From: Endoconidiophora laricicola
Taxonomy: Eukaryota; Ascomycota; Sordariomycetes; Microascales; Ceratocystidaceae
Assembly: GCA_001640655.1 (NCBI GenBank)
Contig: LXGT01000057.1
Location: 1 to 64,000 of the forward strand
Direction of reading: 5' to 3'
DNA length: 64,000 bases
In this document: positions 12,719-24,367 of the stretch, piece after piece
Layout: the number at the start of each line of letters is the position of its first letter
Numbering within the stretch: the first letter of the stretch is position 1
Made by a program: the position numbers and the translations under genes
The notes under the pieces: generated by a model
Told to the model about the DNA's origin: nothing
Databases searched by the model: none
Seen by the model: only the letters and a program-made list of their open reading frames with translations

Positions 12719-13748
12719 TTAAGCTCTTTTGCTAACGCTTTCTACTGTAATTACAACGTACTACCGGACAGCTACGCTTAAAGTAAGAACAGAACTAAGA
12801 ACATTCTAAGTTTGTGTGCTGTGGGTGAGTACTCTAGAACTGGTTATTGCACTGATCGGAGTGCAGGGAATAACAGGGGAAAGTCGTATCAATTTGGAGG
12901 CTTCAAAATTGTGCCAATTTTGGTAGCCTAAGGCACGTTCTTACCACCCAAGCCAGAAGCTTCCATGTAGCTTGTTAGGTAGGATCGGCCTGTATGCATT
13001 CACTTTGCCATTTCTCGGTATCTAGGAGACAGCTCTGAGCGTGATAGCCTAGCATATACCACAACCATACTTCTCACGTATACAACAAAGAGGGCTTCTT
13101 TGCACAACTGCAACAAGACCGTGTCGCTGTTCAAGCTCATCTTAATCTTGAGATATCAATTTCGATCTCATTACCCTCGATTCAACAACAAGCTAGGCCA
13201 GGCCTAGTAGCTAATTTCTTCTCCCTCTCCTTACTAAGGCCAGCCAGTCCGCCATACTGCTCTAGCTTTTCAGCTAAGTACGACTCCCCTGCCCGCTAAA
13301 GTTGCCCTCCGACGATTCAAGTACATGCGACAACTGAAAACATTCCCTTGCCGCTACAACGCTGCCATTCTACTTCTAGAAACACTGGAATACGATACAA
13401 TCGCACTCTAGACGCAACACAAAACGCCGCTTGACATATTGGAGTTATTTTGCGCTCTACTACCCGAAGTACGAATCAAATAGTGGCCACGACGACTGAG
13501 TTTTCTTCCTTAGCACTTGCACGAGATCGATCACCACACTATACGAAAAACGTGCCCGAGCAGGCGATATACTGCTCTATAGATATCAGAGGAGCACACG
13601 AGCGCCATCATAATCGCCCTTCAAGTACTCACCCTGCACGACAAAATATACAGTGCCATTGACAAACCGACACTTGACACCTTTACCGAGGGAACCGTTT
13701 TGACAACCACCACACTACACTCATATAATCGTAAAGCAAGCCGTTATA

Positions 13749-15344
13749 ATGTCGCAGCCCGGCAGGACCTTTTCAACAGATCCCGCACTGTGGATATTCA
13801 CGTCATTGACGGCTGGCTCATCCCACATCGTGACCGCCACTTCTCGTCTAGAGACAATTTTGAGGGCGAATCGCGTCCCGTTCAAAGCCATAGATATTGC
13901 GACAGACGAGAAGGCCCGTATGCTATGGGGCCGCAGAGCAGGCAAAGATGCTAATGGGCGCATGCGCAAACTGCCTGGTTTAGTGCAGCAAGGCGTTGTA
14001 CTCGGAGTATGTTAAGAGCCTCCCCTATATGTGGCCAGCCATTGGTGGCATATAGGTGTGAAAAAAAATAGAAGCCATACTAACAACCACCACTTTTCTT
14101 ACCCCCAAATATAGGATGTTGTCGAAATCGAAGAATGGAACGAATATGGTGAGCTCAAGGATAAAGTCAAGATCTATTGCGACGAATTTACCATCCCCAC
14201 TAAGGCCGAGTACGAGAAGATGCCTACAATGCGCTCCATGTCACGACCAGTGGCGCCTAAAGCTGTACCTGTTGTTGAGACTGGTGCTGCTGCGTCTAGA
14301 GTCAATGGCGCAGTGGCTACCGCTGCCGCTATTGCTGCGAAGCATGCACAGATGAAAGAGAAGGCTGCCAAAAAAGCCCTGGAAGAAAAGGCCGCAGCTG
14401 CTGCCGCCGCGCCACCAGTCCGCAGTATTGCCGATGAGGCTGCCGATAAAGCCAAGGCCCTACGGCTACAGAGCTTGCGCAAGCAGGTAGCAGAAACCAA
14501 GAAGAAGGAGGAAGAAAAGGCTATCGAAACAGAAAAGAAGAAGGCTGAGGAAGCAAAGCTCAAGGCAGATAAGGCTGCTGATTCCAACAATGGAGTGAAA
14601 TCTCCTGTTAAAGCCGTGCTTGTGACCCCGCCACCGGAAGAGGGTAGCGAGTCCAAAGAAGTTGTCACGACAAGTAAATTTAATTCCGACAAGCCCAACA
14701 AATCAAGGTCAGAAGGACACACATCAGACTCTGACGGCCCTGCAATCCGCGACGAAGATTACAACAGCGATACCTCGGAACAGCGCCCCGTCGAGGACAT
14801 GGCCGAAGAAGATTATGTGCGCCTCCGCGAAGTCCTCCAAGAGCCTACCAAGTGGGCATCGCCGCTCGACACTGAGACACGGTCAATAGCAGAGACCTTG
14901 GACATGTCGTCGGACGAGGATGCGCCGCGTAGCATCAGCGAAAGTCTTGCGCGTCTCTCACGCAGCACATCCTCACTCTCGTTACGGGAACGCGTTCGCG
15001 CCGACAAAGAACGCGAGAATGTCGAGATGGAGCGCGAATGGCAGAAGCTCGCCGGCAAGGCCAAAAACCTCGAGGACAGCATTGGTATTGGCGGTGGCAA
15101 CAGCGGCCCCGGAAGCGTTACTAGCGGACTTAAGAGCCCCGCCAGTATGACTGGGAGCAGCCCTGGCATCGTCAAGAGCCCCACGGGCGATAGCCTGAAG
15201 GCGCCGACCTTGGAGAGAAAGTCTCTAGGTGATAAGAAGGATAGAAGCAAGAACATCAAGCCTGTCTCTTTAGCAATAACAAAGACTTTCTCCAAGGATA
15301 ATAACGCGAGTAGTGGCAAGGAAAACGTCCAGAAGAGCTCGTAA
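13749..15344 (+). CDS. SH3BGRL/glutaredoxin-like domain protein with long charged tail
   Basis: Two exons, 13749-14006 and 14115-15344, encode 495 residues. The 108-bp intron has a GTATGT donor and a TACTAAC branch site, and joins in phase 0 (...QQGVVLG/DVVEIEEWNEYGE). Residues 1 to about 110 match the SH3BGRL-type thioredoxin fold known in fungal proteins: an opening beta strand (WIFTSLTAGSS), then IETxL-type and DEKARMLWGRRAG-type segments, and KLPGLVQQG where thioredoxin folds carry the cis-proline. I see no CxxC redox motif, so it is probably not an active oxidoreductase. Residues ~125-230 are Ala/Lys/Glu-rich and likely form a coiled coil. The remainder is Ser/acidic-rich and probably disordered, with several SP sites. 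The substrate and role are unknown. It converges on PEX6, with about 615 bp between stop codons. Confidence 0.85.
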
Positions 15345-15959
15345 ATGGACGGGGACCGGAGAGAAAAAGTTGGCAAGAGGCTCCAAGGCCAAAATTTTAT
15401 CACTTCCATTATCACTAATAGGTCAAGCATGATCCTTTCATAGCCAACTAGAAAGAGTTTCTGGAACAAGAACGGTGGCAGGAGACCAGCGGATCACGGA
15501 GGGAGGGACGGACGGGTTTCGAGCGGGACGGAATACCAATTGCATTATTCATCACATAGTCTTTCCTTTATTTTTCTTTGTTTTACACTTATATCTTCTC
15601 TTGCTTTACCTTGTTTCCATACACCACATACATCGATCGTTTTCTTTCCTTTGTTGCGGATTTATATTTTCTCTTATTTATAATTTGGTCTTTTGGGTTT
15701 CTTCGTCATGTTCACATTTTGACACATTATTACCGTCTTTCTTCGCCTTATAAACTCTGTTATACCTTTATTCCTTTTTTTGTAGCAATGTTTGTTTAGG
15801 TGTCCCGGATAGAATAAAACTACTTGCTTGCAATATTTTAATGTTAATATATATATATATATATACATATATGTCTCATTTTGTCTCTCTAGATATATAA
15901 TATACAGAAGATGATGTTGATAAATGGCTTTGTTATATATATCACCTCCTCACTATACT
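15345..15959. other. convergent intergenic region with AT repeat
   Basis: A 615-base spacer between two convergent genes. It is T-rich on the + strand, as expected for back-to-back 3' untranslated regions, and holds an AT dinucleotide run near 15847-15865. No gene seen. Confidence 0.6.
15847..15865. repeat. AT dinucleotide repeat
   Basis: About nine and a half AT units in the 3' spacer between convergent genes. Confidence 0.9.
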
Positions 15960-18900
15960 TTAATACAAATCATCATCATCGCTTTGTCCTCCATTCTGGA
16001 ACTTTGCACCTCCTAATTCAGATGTGCCTTCCTCTGTGATAGAAATCGAGGCACCGTCCTGGGCTGGCATCTTGCGTTTGCCCTTAGCATCACCTGCTGT
16101 CAAATCCGCGTCCGAGCCATAGTCTACAGCTTTACCCTTGCCTTTGCTGTTGTTACCCTTCAGCGTTCCCGTGCTAGCACTACTCGTGTAGCCAGAGTTC
16201 TGGTCGCTACCATTGCTTCCATGACCCGCAAGGATAGGGGGATTTAGCAGCGGCACACCAGAGGGCGAGACACCACGATTTGTTGTAGTAAGTGTAGCTG
16301 TAGATGCGGCCGAAAGATTAAGTGTGGCCATCGGATTTTTCCTCTTTTCGGTCTCTTCACGGACGGCACGGGCAGCATCCTCTTTCTCCTTCGCAGTAGA
16401 GATGCCGCCTTCAAACTGAGCACGTACACCTTCGTAATGTGCCAGCTCTCCCTCAGACACTGACGGGACAAGCTCCTCGTGTGCGCTAAGGAAGTCGACC
16501 TCGGAAACAACAACGGCCACGTCTGATGGCGAGGCATGATGGTCGAAGAAGGCAGCAGTAGTCACTGGTTTTCCCTGGGTCGCAGAAAGTACCCTAATCT
16601 TGTTGTCCACGAGTGTAGCCTGGCGAGTAACAGCCTTCAGCATAGCATCGCTACACAGAGCGTAAAAATCGGCACCGGTGTATGTAAATGGCAGCTTCTC
16701 GGCAACCGCACGCAAAGACACGGCAGGATCGAGAGTGAACTTGCGTGTAAGAGCCTCCAGAATCTTCATTTGCTTTTCGTGCGTGTCAGAAACGCCAAGA
16801 TACAGAAGTTTGTCGAAGCGGCCAGGACGCAATAGTGCAGCATCTAAGAGATCAGGCCTGTTTGTGGCGCCGATGACGAACACACCAGAAGTATCCTCGC
16901 CGCCTGACATGCCATCAAGCTCAGCAAGCAGTTGGGAAACGATACGGTCCATCACACCACCACTATCACCCTGGTTTCCACGCTTGGGTGCCACACTGTC
17001 CAGCTCGTCAAAAAACACAACACAGGGCCGCGCATCACGAGCGCGCTGGAAGACTCGCCGCACGTTTGCTTCTGATTCACCGATATACATGTTTAGTAGT
17101 TCAGGACCCTTTACACTAAAGAAGTTCAGTGAATATTCGGTTGCAATAGCCTTAGCCAATAAAGTTTTACCCGTTCCAGGAGGTCCATAGAATAGAATAC
17201 CAGACCGCTTCTTCATACCCTTCGCAAATAGTTCGGGGCGCTCTAGAGGTAGCTGTATAGTCTCAGTAATGGCTTCTTTGACATTAGCCATACCACCAAC
17301 ATCATCCCAAGTAACATTCGGAATCTTGGGCGCGCCTATAGCATCAGCAAAGTTCTTGCGAACAGCTTCAACAGCGAGATCGAAGTCCTCTTTGAGAAGG
17401 CAGCGTGCAAAAGCACCGCCTGCCACATGAACATCGCGAACAGTAACCGGGAGAGTTTGAGTTGCAGTTTGAGCAATAGAAACCTTTTCAAGTCGAGATA
17501 TCTTGGCCAAAGCAGCACGGTCAACGACATCGACTAGGTCACCAGCAACAAGAGCAGCAGTCTTCAGAGCTACTGAGCTTAGGTCAACACTGGGATCAAG
17601 ACTCACTCCACGATCATTGATGATGCTACGAAGTATAGCCTCTCTTTCTGTCTCATCCGGGGCGTTGATCTCCAACTCATGGGTGAATAGGCCACGAATA
17701 GAGTCAGGGACCTTATCGATCTCCGTAGTAGTAGCAATTAGAACACGTAATTCTCCTAGGATCTCTTTTAGAGATGATGCGATACGTTCAGCAGTGAATG
17801 ATTCAATATGCTTCAGAATCAAAGCACAGCTGTCAATTCCGCAGCTAATAGCGCGATCGGCTCTAGCTCTTAGGAAACCCTCAGTTTTGACATCGCCGCC
17901 ACTACCTCCAGATTCACTTAAAACATCATAGCTATCGATAGTGAACGCATGAATTCCAATGTCAGCACAGGCAGCGGCGGCTACTGTAGCCTTACCAACA
18001 GCACGATGTGTTGAGACTAATAGGATAGAAACGGGTGGCATATTTAGAGCGATAGCACGCTGTGTAGTAGAAGCAGCGACAAGCTCACGCAGCTTCCGCC
18101 GTGTTGCCGATATATAGGGAACTTCTAGCGTAGCCATAGCAGGGCTTTCTGACGTCACGAAAGGAACTGGAAGCTTCTTCACGCCGAGATAGAACGGCCA
18201 TGTGTTGTCCTTGATGCCTGGAATACGACTTGTCTCATAACCAGACATGTTGAGCACTGTTGAGGCGCTGTCCATGCAAGCAGCCGAGCCCCATATCCCA
18301 TCCATCAAGCCACCAGATAGATCAGATTCATCCGACTTCTGAGCTACGATTTGCTCTACCTTAAACCAAGCTACGTCACTTACACGAGCAGAACTTCTGT
18401 TACCATTAGCTAGGGCCATGACATCGTTGATCTCTGACTCTCCACTGCTAGAGGGGGATTCCTGGAGAGCTTTGCCCAAAGAAGCATCAACAGGAACAGC
18501 AATCAGATCTCCTTGTCGTAACAATCTTACTTTACGAGCGAAATAGCTTTTGGCAGCACCCATTACTGCCGTCGTATACGCAGTTTCCGTAGACAGTGGT
18601 GCTCTGATCTGATGGATGTTAATTGAACGAGCGTCTTGGGGGCGAGAGGCACTAGTGAATTTGGGCAATGTGCCCTTTCCATTGTACATGCTTTTCTTAA
18701 GTGGCGAAAGACGTAGGTATGGCGCACTATCAAGGTTGGCAAGAAGTATTGGAGATATCCAGGCAATCGGGCTAGTAGGCTTCTGTACTTGGGAGTCGAA
18801 GAATGAAAGGCGTCTTCCCTCTTGTCTAGCAGAAGGTATCCGCGTAACTGACCGAGAAGCGAAGCTTTCAGGTATACTAAAAACTCGAATTGGCCGCCAG

Positions 18901-20346
18901 TTTGGTTCGGTCAAGTCCATACCAGTGAAGCTACCTAGGCTAAGTGTACCGAGACCATTCGTCTGTGGCTCAACAGCAGCTTCGGCTCTGACCCAATCTC
19001 CAGAGAAACAACCAATCTTCGACAAAGACGAAACATCTACATAGATCCGGGCCTCATCATCATCGTGAGGAGCTGGCTTTGGGTGCAACAAAGACTCTGG
19101 AATTTGATGCATAAGCGGTGATGACTTGAATAGGCGACCACGCTGGCGATCAGGACGGGCTGTTGTTGTGGTGTAGCTTGAGAAGACGGATCCGGGCGTG
19201 TTGATACCATTAGTCTTCCGCCCTCTCATAGTCATGGGAGTTCCAGCACCACTAGCACTGGTAACAGGCAACATGGGGGCCTCCAATGCGATTATATCTT
19301 CAAGTGAATCGTCAGAAATTTCATCGTCATCTTCAAAGTCTTGATCTGTTCCACTTGGAGCGTCAGTTTCCATATCAGTGGAAGATTCTAATCCATCTGT
19401 CATGGAGATGTCGCCCTTTTCGCGATCCTCAGCAGCCGAGTAGAACTGGTCAGTAGCGGCGTCTTCGTCATCTTCGGCAACATCATTGAGTTGGACTCGG
19501 CTTGCTGGTATTGGCGTGGTTCCGCGGCCACGCTTGGGAATTTGCACTCGGCCTCGGCGCAAGATGATCTTGGTATCTGGAGAAAGGATTCCCTGAGCAA
19601 CAGGTTCGCAAAGGAGAATTTCGCCGGGATTCGTTGGCACATGTGTGACTGGATGAGGCGGAAGCGGTAGCGGAAACAGATCACCAGCGTGAATAACTTT
19701 CAGCCCGGATAGAGCATGCCGTAGAGCTATCTCGAGTTTCTGGTGGGGTGTATGGCTAGCAGACGGTTGTACACCCTTAGAGTCAGGGTGGTTGCGAAAG
19801 AATGTGCCTTCACCATTCTCGAGACGCTTGGTAAGCTCGCTTTCCAGTTTTACGTAAACAGCGTCAAGATGTAGAGCAACGGTATCAAGAACAAGAATGT
19901 CAATTCCGCTGCGGATGTTACTGGATAGCTTCGAGGGTGCTATTTGTTGAAGTGTCTTTGCGAATGGCTGTAGTGCAGAAGACGAGGGAGAAAACTGGAT
20001 GGTGTTGGATGAAAGCTCAGTTGACTGAGCAACAGGTACGAGAGACCATGGCGATGTTGAGGGTGATGGTTCGGGGCCCCAGGGTGTGATAGCAATGTAG
20101 TGGATAGTGGTGTCATCAGTTATTCCTAGTTATCGGTCTCTCAGCGTTAGCAAGTGGATTTATCCGGTGATATGTATGCCCGTAAAAGAGAGTCTTACGT
20201 CCGCCCTTGCGCTGCGGGAACAGCTCCGCAAACAGATCGGCGCTTATACTTCCAATATCACCCTTAACGTGATCTGGGAGCACAAGGCGAGCCGAGACTG
20301 GTGGCTTGCCCTCTTTTCTACGCCGTTGACGGACCCGAATAGCCAT
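15960..20346 (-). CDS. PEX6: peroxisomal AAA+ ATPase Pex6
   Basis: Two exons on the minus strand, 20346-20199 and 20125-15960, encode 1437 residues. The 73-bp intron has a GTAAGA donor and a GCTAAC branch site, and joins phase 1 (...QRKGGR/ITDDTTIHYIAITPWG). The in-frame GTG at 19640 is internal, because the frame is open through to exon 1. Pex6 with Pex1 forms the ATPase that extracts the ubiquitinated receptor Pex5 from the peroxisome membrane for recycling. The second AAA domain is intact: Walker A GPPGTGKT (~residue 1028), Walker B VVFFDELDS (~1086), and second region of homology GATNRPDLLDAALLRPGRFD. The first AAA domain is degenerate: its P-loop position reads STHRAVGKA and no clear Walker B follows, as expected for Pex6. 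It is longer than yeast Pex6 (1030 residues), owing to low-complexity N-terminal insertions and a disordered tail. Confidence 0.95.
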
Positions 20347-21799
20347 TGTGTAGGTTTAAGGTAGATGATTATGTGTAATTAGAGACTGGTAGATATTGTG
20401 TGAAGGCTTCGGGACTTTCGGGCAAGTCGAGGAATAAATTTGAGAGTAATGCGGAAAACTCGATCACAAGCCGACGGCGCGTTTAAACTGAAAGAAATGC
20501 AATACAAAAAAATAAGGGCAAATAAAAGGGCAAAACATAGTATGCAGAAAGCAATATTTGTATGAATTTGTATAAACAAGACTGCAAGCCTGTATATATA
20601 CGGGAAAATTGTAGCTATTGCAGTTGTTTTCAGCCGTGCCGCATTGATCGCGAGGCTGAAAGAATATGTTGCGATCTCGAGCTAGGTAGTTGCTCTGCCG
20701 AAAGTTGACGATGCGGTTGGAGCAAGCCAAAAAAAAGCCTAAATTGCAATTGCCTTGGTTGGCCCTCGGCCCGCAATAACAAGCTTCTAGCGTCACCGGT
20801 TACCCCAGAATAATCCAGCTGGTCTGTGACAGTGTTGGCAGCTGTCGGCTAAGTGATAAGAACACCCTAACATGTGAGTCTATATTCTAACCCTAAACTA
20901 GTATAGGTTAACCATACATAGTGCCCTGAACTAGACCTAATACTATTTACATCGTTCCTATCCCACAGCAGTAATGCAGGCGAGTATTTTATTTCTAACG
21001 CGCGGCGTTTGAAAGCTCAAAGCGGAGGGATCTTAGGCACCACCTAAAAAGGCGCCGATTGGAGGGCTAGAACTAACGTCACTGGCTCGCTTGATTAGTT
21101 TCCCATTGAGTTATAGGGGCGCCTCGCCTAGACTGATGTTTACACCGCTTCCTCTCCTCTCATCAGCCTCGATTAGGGTAGAAGAAGTCTAGTAAAGCAA
21201 GACCAAAAGACTTGAATGGTGGAGGTGCAGAATTGCATGTGATCCTGCTGCCAAACTACCCACCGATCCCAACAAAACAAAACACCGAAAACGTTGGCGG
21301 GAAGCACGCTTTGATTTTGATAGCTGCTGAACATCGCTTTGCTTATTGTTTGGAGGAAACTGCATCTTGGCTTCTTAGTCTAAGTTAGTCTAAGTTCCCA
21401 GACGCTGAGGAGCGTCCTTCTGCCATCTCTATATACTACGGCATATTCTGCAAGCAGGCCCGGTACTGCAATACTCGTAGAGTTAAAGAGCAGGAAGATT
21501 GTATTATCTGTGCATTCGTCGTCTTCGCATCATCGCGCCGCTATCGATCTCTCTCTACTACGCATTACTTCAAACAAGCAAGCTCTTCCTGTCTTGCGTC
21601 GCGTACCCCTCGCTGCTCTTCCTCTTTTCCTCCTTATCGGACAGGCCCAGTCGTTCGCAACACCACGGCAGCCAGTTTGACGGCGACGACAACGACGGCT
21701 GTGCTGAAAACCGTAGCCACTACTGCCAATAGTAGCAGCAGTAGTAGTCATAACGTTAATAGTATAAGCAGCAGTAGACAATCTAGTACTTTTAACACT
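20347..21799. other. divergent promoter region between PEX6 and the lipase gene
   Basis: About 1.45 kb between two divergently transcribed genes, so it should hold both promoters. The stretch just before 21800 is rich in AGC/AGT triplets and remains open in the lipase frame to about 21677 without an ATG, so a non-AUG-initiated extension cannot be excluded. No RNA gene seen. Confidence 0.5.
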
Positions 21800-23701
21800 A
21801 TGGCTGCTAACAGCGGCATCAAAGAACCCCCGCTTACTCTGTTACAAACACCGGCCAACGACATCGAGAGCCAACAACATCATCAAATACCGCAGACGAC
21901 ATGTTCCGCCCCGAAAATGCCTTCACTTCAGCATCTCAAAAACGACACCACTCCTCTTGTTGCTACTCCCACTGTTGTCGCCACCATGCAGTCCTCAGTG
22001 CTAGTGCTCAAGAGCCCTAACGCTCTTGATAGCCCTATCGAGCTCGGCCCCGTGAGCCCAGACGTTTCGCGCGCCCTCAGTGCCACTGCCATCGAAGATA
22101 TCACCAATGTTCCTATTGTGAATAATTCTGGATTAGCTGAAGGCCCCAAGCCCGAAGTGCCAACGTATCCGCGCTTAGGAACCGCTTCTCACTTCAAGAG
22201 CGTCATCCTTCGCATATCCTCGTTCGGCCTCAGTCTTGCTTTTCTCGGCACAATCGTCAGCGCTGCCCTGCTTACTCAAATTCCGCCTACTATCGCAAGC
22301 TTATTCTATCGACTGACCTTTCGTAATCGCAACGAGCGAATTCGCCCTTTCTATGCCACCGAAGAGGATCTGCGTGCCAAGCGCAAGCAGGACACCATGC
22401 ACTGGACGGCTAATGGCCCTATTCCGTCAGACAGCGTAACCGATGGTTTTGAGCCCAAGGAAGGCGGCAAGGACAAGCTGGTCTGCGATGTGGGATATTA
22501 TGCTCGGCGTGTTGGCCTGGATATGGAGTCTTTCCTGGTCCAGACAGATGACGGCTTCATTATCGAGCTCTGGCACATCTTCGATCCAAAGCAAGATACG
22601 CCAACACCCGCTGACCGCCGTGGCACCCTGATCTCCGGCCACTCATCGTCTTCCCACACCTCTCCTAACGCCAAGTACCCCGTCCTGCTACTGCACGGGC
22701 TGCTACAGTCCAGCGGCGCCTTCTGCGTCAACGACGACAGCTCGCTCGCATTCGAACTTGCCAAAGCCGGCTACGATGTGTGGCTGGGCAACAACCGCTG
22801 CGGCTTTACACCCCGACACGTTTCGCTCAAGCCACGCGACCCGCGCATGTGGGACTGGGATATCCGCGAGATGGCTACGCTTGACCTGCCCGCGCTCGTC
22901 TCGCGTGTCCTAGCCGAAACCCACCACGTGACTCTCGGACTTGTCTGCCACTCGCAGGGCACCGCTCAGTCACTGCTGGCGCTCTCGCAAGACTTTGTGC
23001 CCGAGCTCGGCGCCAAGCTCAGCGTTGTGTGTGCCTTGGCGCCCGCTGCATATTCCGGCCCGCTGGTCCGCAAGCCGTGGTTCCGCTTGATGTCTGCGCT
23101 GCCCCGGCCGTTCTGGCGCATCATCTTCGGCATCCATAGCTTTGTGCCCGTGATGATGATAGCGCACCGACACGTGCCGGCCACGCCTTACGGCGCGCTG
23201 GGTTATATTGTCTTCTCCTTTCTCTTTGGCTGGACAGATAAGCACTGGGATCGCGGCCTGCGTGCTCGCATGTTCCAATTTGCCCCCGTGCACGTGTCTG
23301 CAGGCTTAATGGCCTGGTGGCTTGGACGCGGCGGATTTGCATACCACGGCTCGATTTTGCAGAATGCGGCCGAAGACGCCGATGCAGATATCTCACCACA
23401 CGAGGCCGAGACTTTCGCTTGGTTCCCGCGCGGCACGCCGCCGCTGGCTCTGTGGATTGCTGGCTCAGATGGGCTGGTTGATGGCGAGAAGCTCCTTAGC
23501 CGCCTTAATAGTGCTCGTGAGCCGTTTGTCAATGTCATACATACCAAGATCATCCCCGAGTACGAGCATCTCGATGTCCTTTGGGCGATAGACGCTACGG
23601 AAAAGGTCAATGCCGAGGTCAAGAACGTGCTTTGGCAAACTTGCCCCGTCAAGGCGAGGTGCTCTGTTCCACGCGGCGTCGAGGTTTTAGCGCCTTCATG
23701 A
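21800..23701 (+). CDS. membrane-anchored steryl ester hydrolase-type lipase (Yeh/Tgl1 family)
   Basis: A single exon of 633 residues from the first in-frame ATG at 21800. The frame upstream has only a TTG. The N-terminal ~130 residues are low complexity. A hydrophobic segment at about residues 133-158 (RISSFGLSLAFLGTIVSAAL) is the likely membrane anchor. An alpha/beta-hydrolase of the acid-lipase type follows: oxyanion-side LLLHGLLQSSGAF (~293), the typical GYDVWLGNNRCG, nucleophile Ser in CHSQG (~383), a catalytic Asp candidate near SDGLVDG (~557) and a catalytic His in YEHLDVLWA (~588). Yeast relatives Yeh1, Yeh2 and Tgl1 release free sterol from steryl esters at lipid droplets or the plasma membrane. 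The conserved WLG..GFAYHGS block supports this family over triglyceride lipases. Which paralogue it is cannot be decided. Confidence 0.88.
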   Translation: MAANSGIKEPPLTLLQTPANDIESQQHHQIPQTTCSAPKMPSLQHLKNDTTPLVATPTVVATMQSSVLVLKSPNALDSPIELGPVSPDVSRALSATAIEDITNVPIVNNSGLAEGPKPEVPTYPRLGTASHFKSVILRISSFGLSLAFLGTIVSAALLTQIPPTIASLFYRLTFRNRNERIRPFYATEEDLRAKRKQDTMHWTANGPIPSDSVTDGFEPKEGGKDKLVCDVGYYARRVGLDMESFLVQTDDGFIIELWHIFDPKQDTPTPADRRGTLISGHSSSSHTSPNAKYPVLLLHGLLQSSGAFCVNDDSSLAFELAKAGYDVWLGNNRCGFTPRHVSLKPRDPRMWDWDIREMATLDLPALVSRVLAETHHVTLGLVCHSQGTAQSLLALSQDFVPELGAKLSVVCALAPAAYSGPLVRKPWFRLMSALPRPFWRIIFGIHSFVPVMMIAHRHVPATPYGALGYIVFSFLFGWTDKHWDRGLRARMFQFAPVHVSAGLMAWWLGRGGFAYHGSILQNAAEDADADISPHEAETFAWFPRGTPPLALWIAGSDGLVDGEKLLSRLNSAREPFVNVIHTKIIPEYEHLDVLWAIDATEKVNAEVKNVLWQTCPVKARCSVPRGVEVLAPS

Positions 23702-24367
23702 ACCTCACGTCGCATTGTTTATTCGGTTGGTTGTTTGTTTGTTTGCTGGGCCACTGTTTCATAAATAATATGGCCAATCATTTTACATACTTACACTTAT
23801 ATATATTTGTACTCTTGTTTAATAAGTTATTTTAGTTCAGATGGGAGGTAACCGACCGGCGTCCTTTTTCCCCTTGTTTTTATGAATTTTTTTAAAGTTC
23901 ATCATAATGTTGGCAACTCTCGCGATGTCTTGTTTGTTTATCTATATATTCTTTCATTCCACTTTCATCAGTTTTTCCTTTCTACCCTTATCTTACTTCG
24001 GCTAAAAAAGATATATGCAAGTTTTCTTTATCATTATCTTCAAACTTGATGTGGGCTTTGAACTACATGCATATCAACTTTATAGAAGATTACGTGAAAT
24101 TTTTTGATTTTTTGCCGTAGACAAGACGTTATAATTATTAAAGTAATGCTAAATATCATTATGGGTGAGATGTATATGGGAAGGATGAGGGGGAGTAACA
24201 CACGTAATATGAAAATAATACAGGCAAAAGAAAGAAATGTTGTAAACTAAATATAAGCCCTCCTCCACATGAACTATTGAGAGGGTATCATATAATGTGA
24301 CGATGTCCAGACTCGATAAACAAACAAATAAAAAGGGAAAAAATTATCAAAATATGTATTCACTGTA
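23702..24367. other. convergent intergenic region
   Basis: A 666-base T-rich then A-rich spacer between the convergent lipase and SSK2 genes, with the composition of opposing 3' untranslated regions. Nothing else is recognisable. Confidence 0.6.

Larger units (their letters stand above)
9508..13748. other. gene-free region, 4.2 kb
   Basis: No convincing gene. The region holds three long C/G homopolymers (12103, 12241, 12690; listed separately). A minus-strand frame at about 12394-12645 has protein-like composition but no ATG and no recognised family; it is discussed as a finding. The final ~500 bases are the promoter and leader of the gene at 13749. Confidence 0.5.

Noticed and set aside
14813..15469. 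218-codon antisense frame opposite the SH3BGRL-like gene
   Set aside because: A shadow of the genuine + strand coding sequence; Ser/Leu-rich as expected from the complement.
19400..19684. 94-codon minus-strand frame starting near 19684
   Set aside because: It is out of frame with PEX6, whose frame is continuous from its first exon at 20346 through this area.
20885..20905. CTAACCCTAA-like, telomere-repeat-like motif
   Set aside because: A single short match inside a promoter region, with no tandem array.
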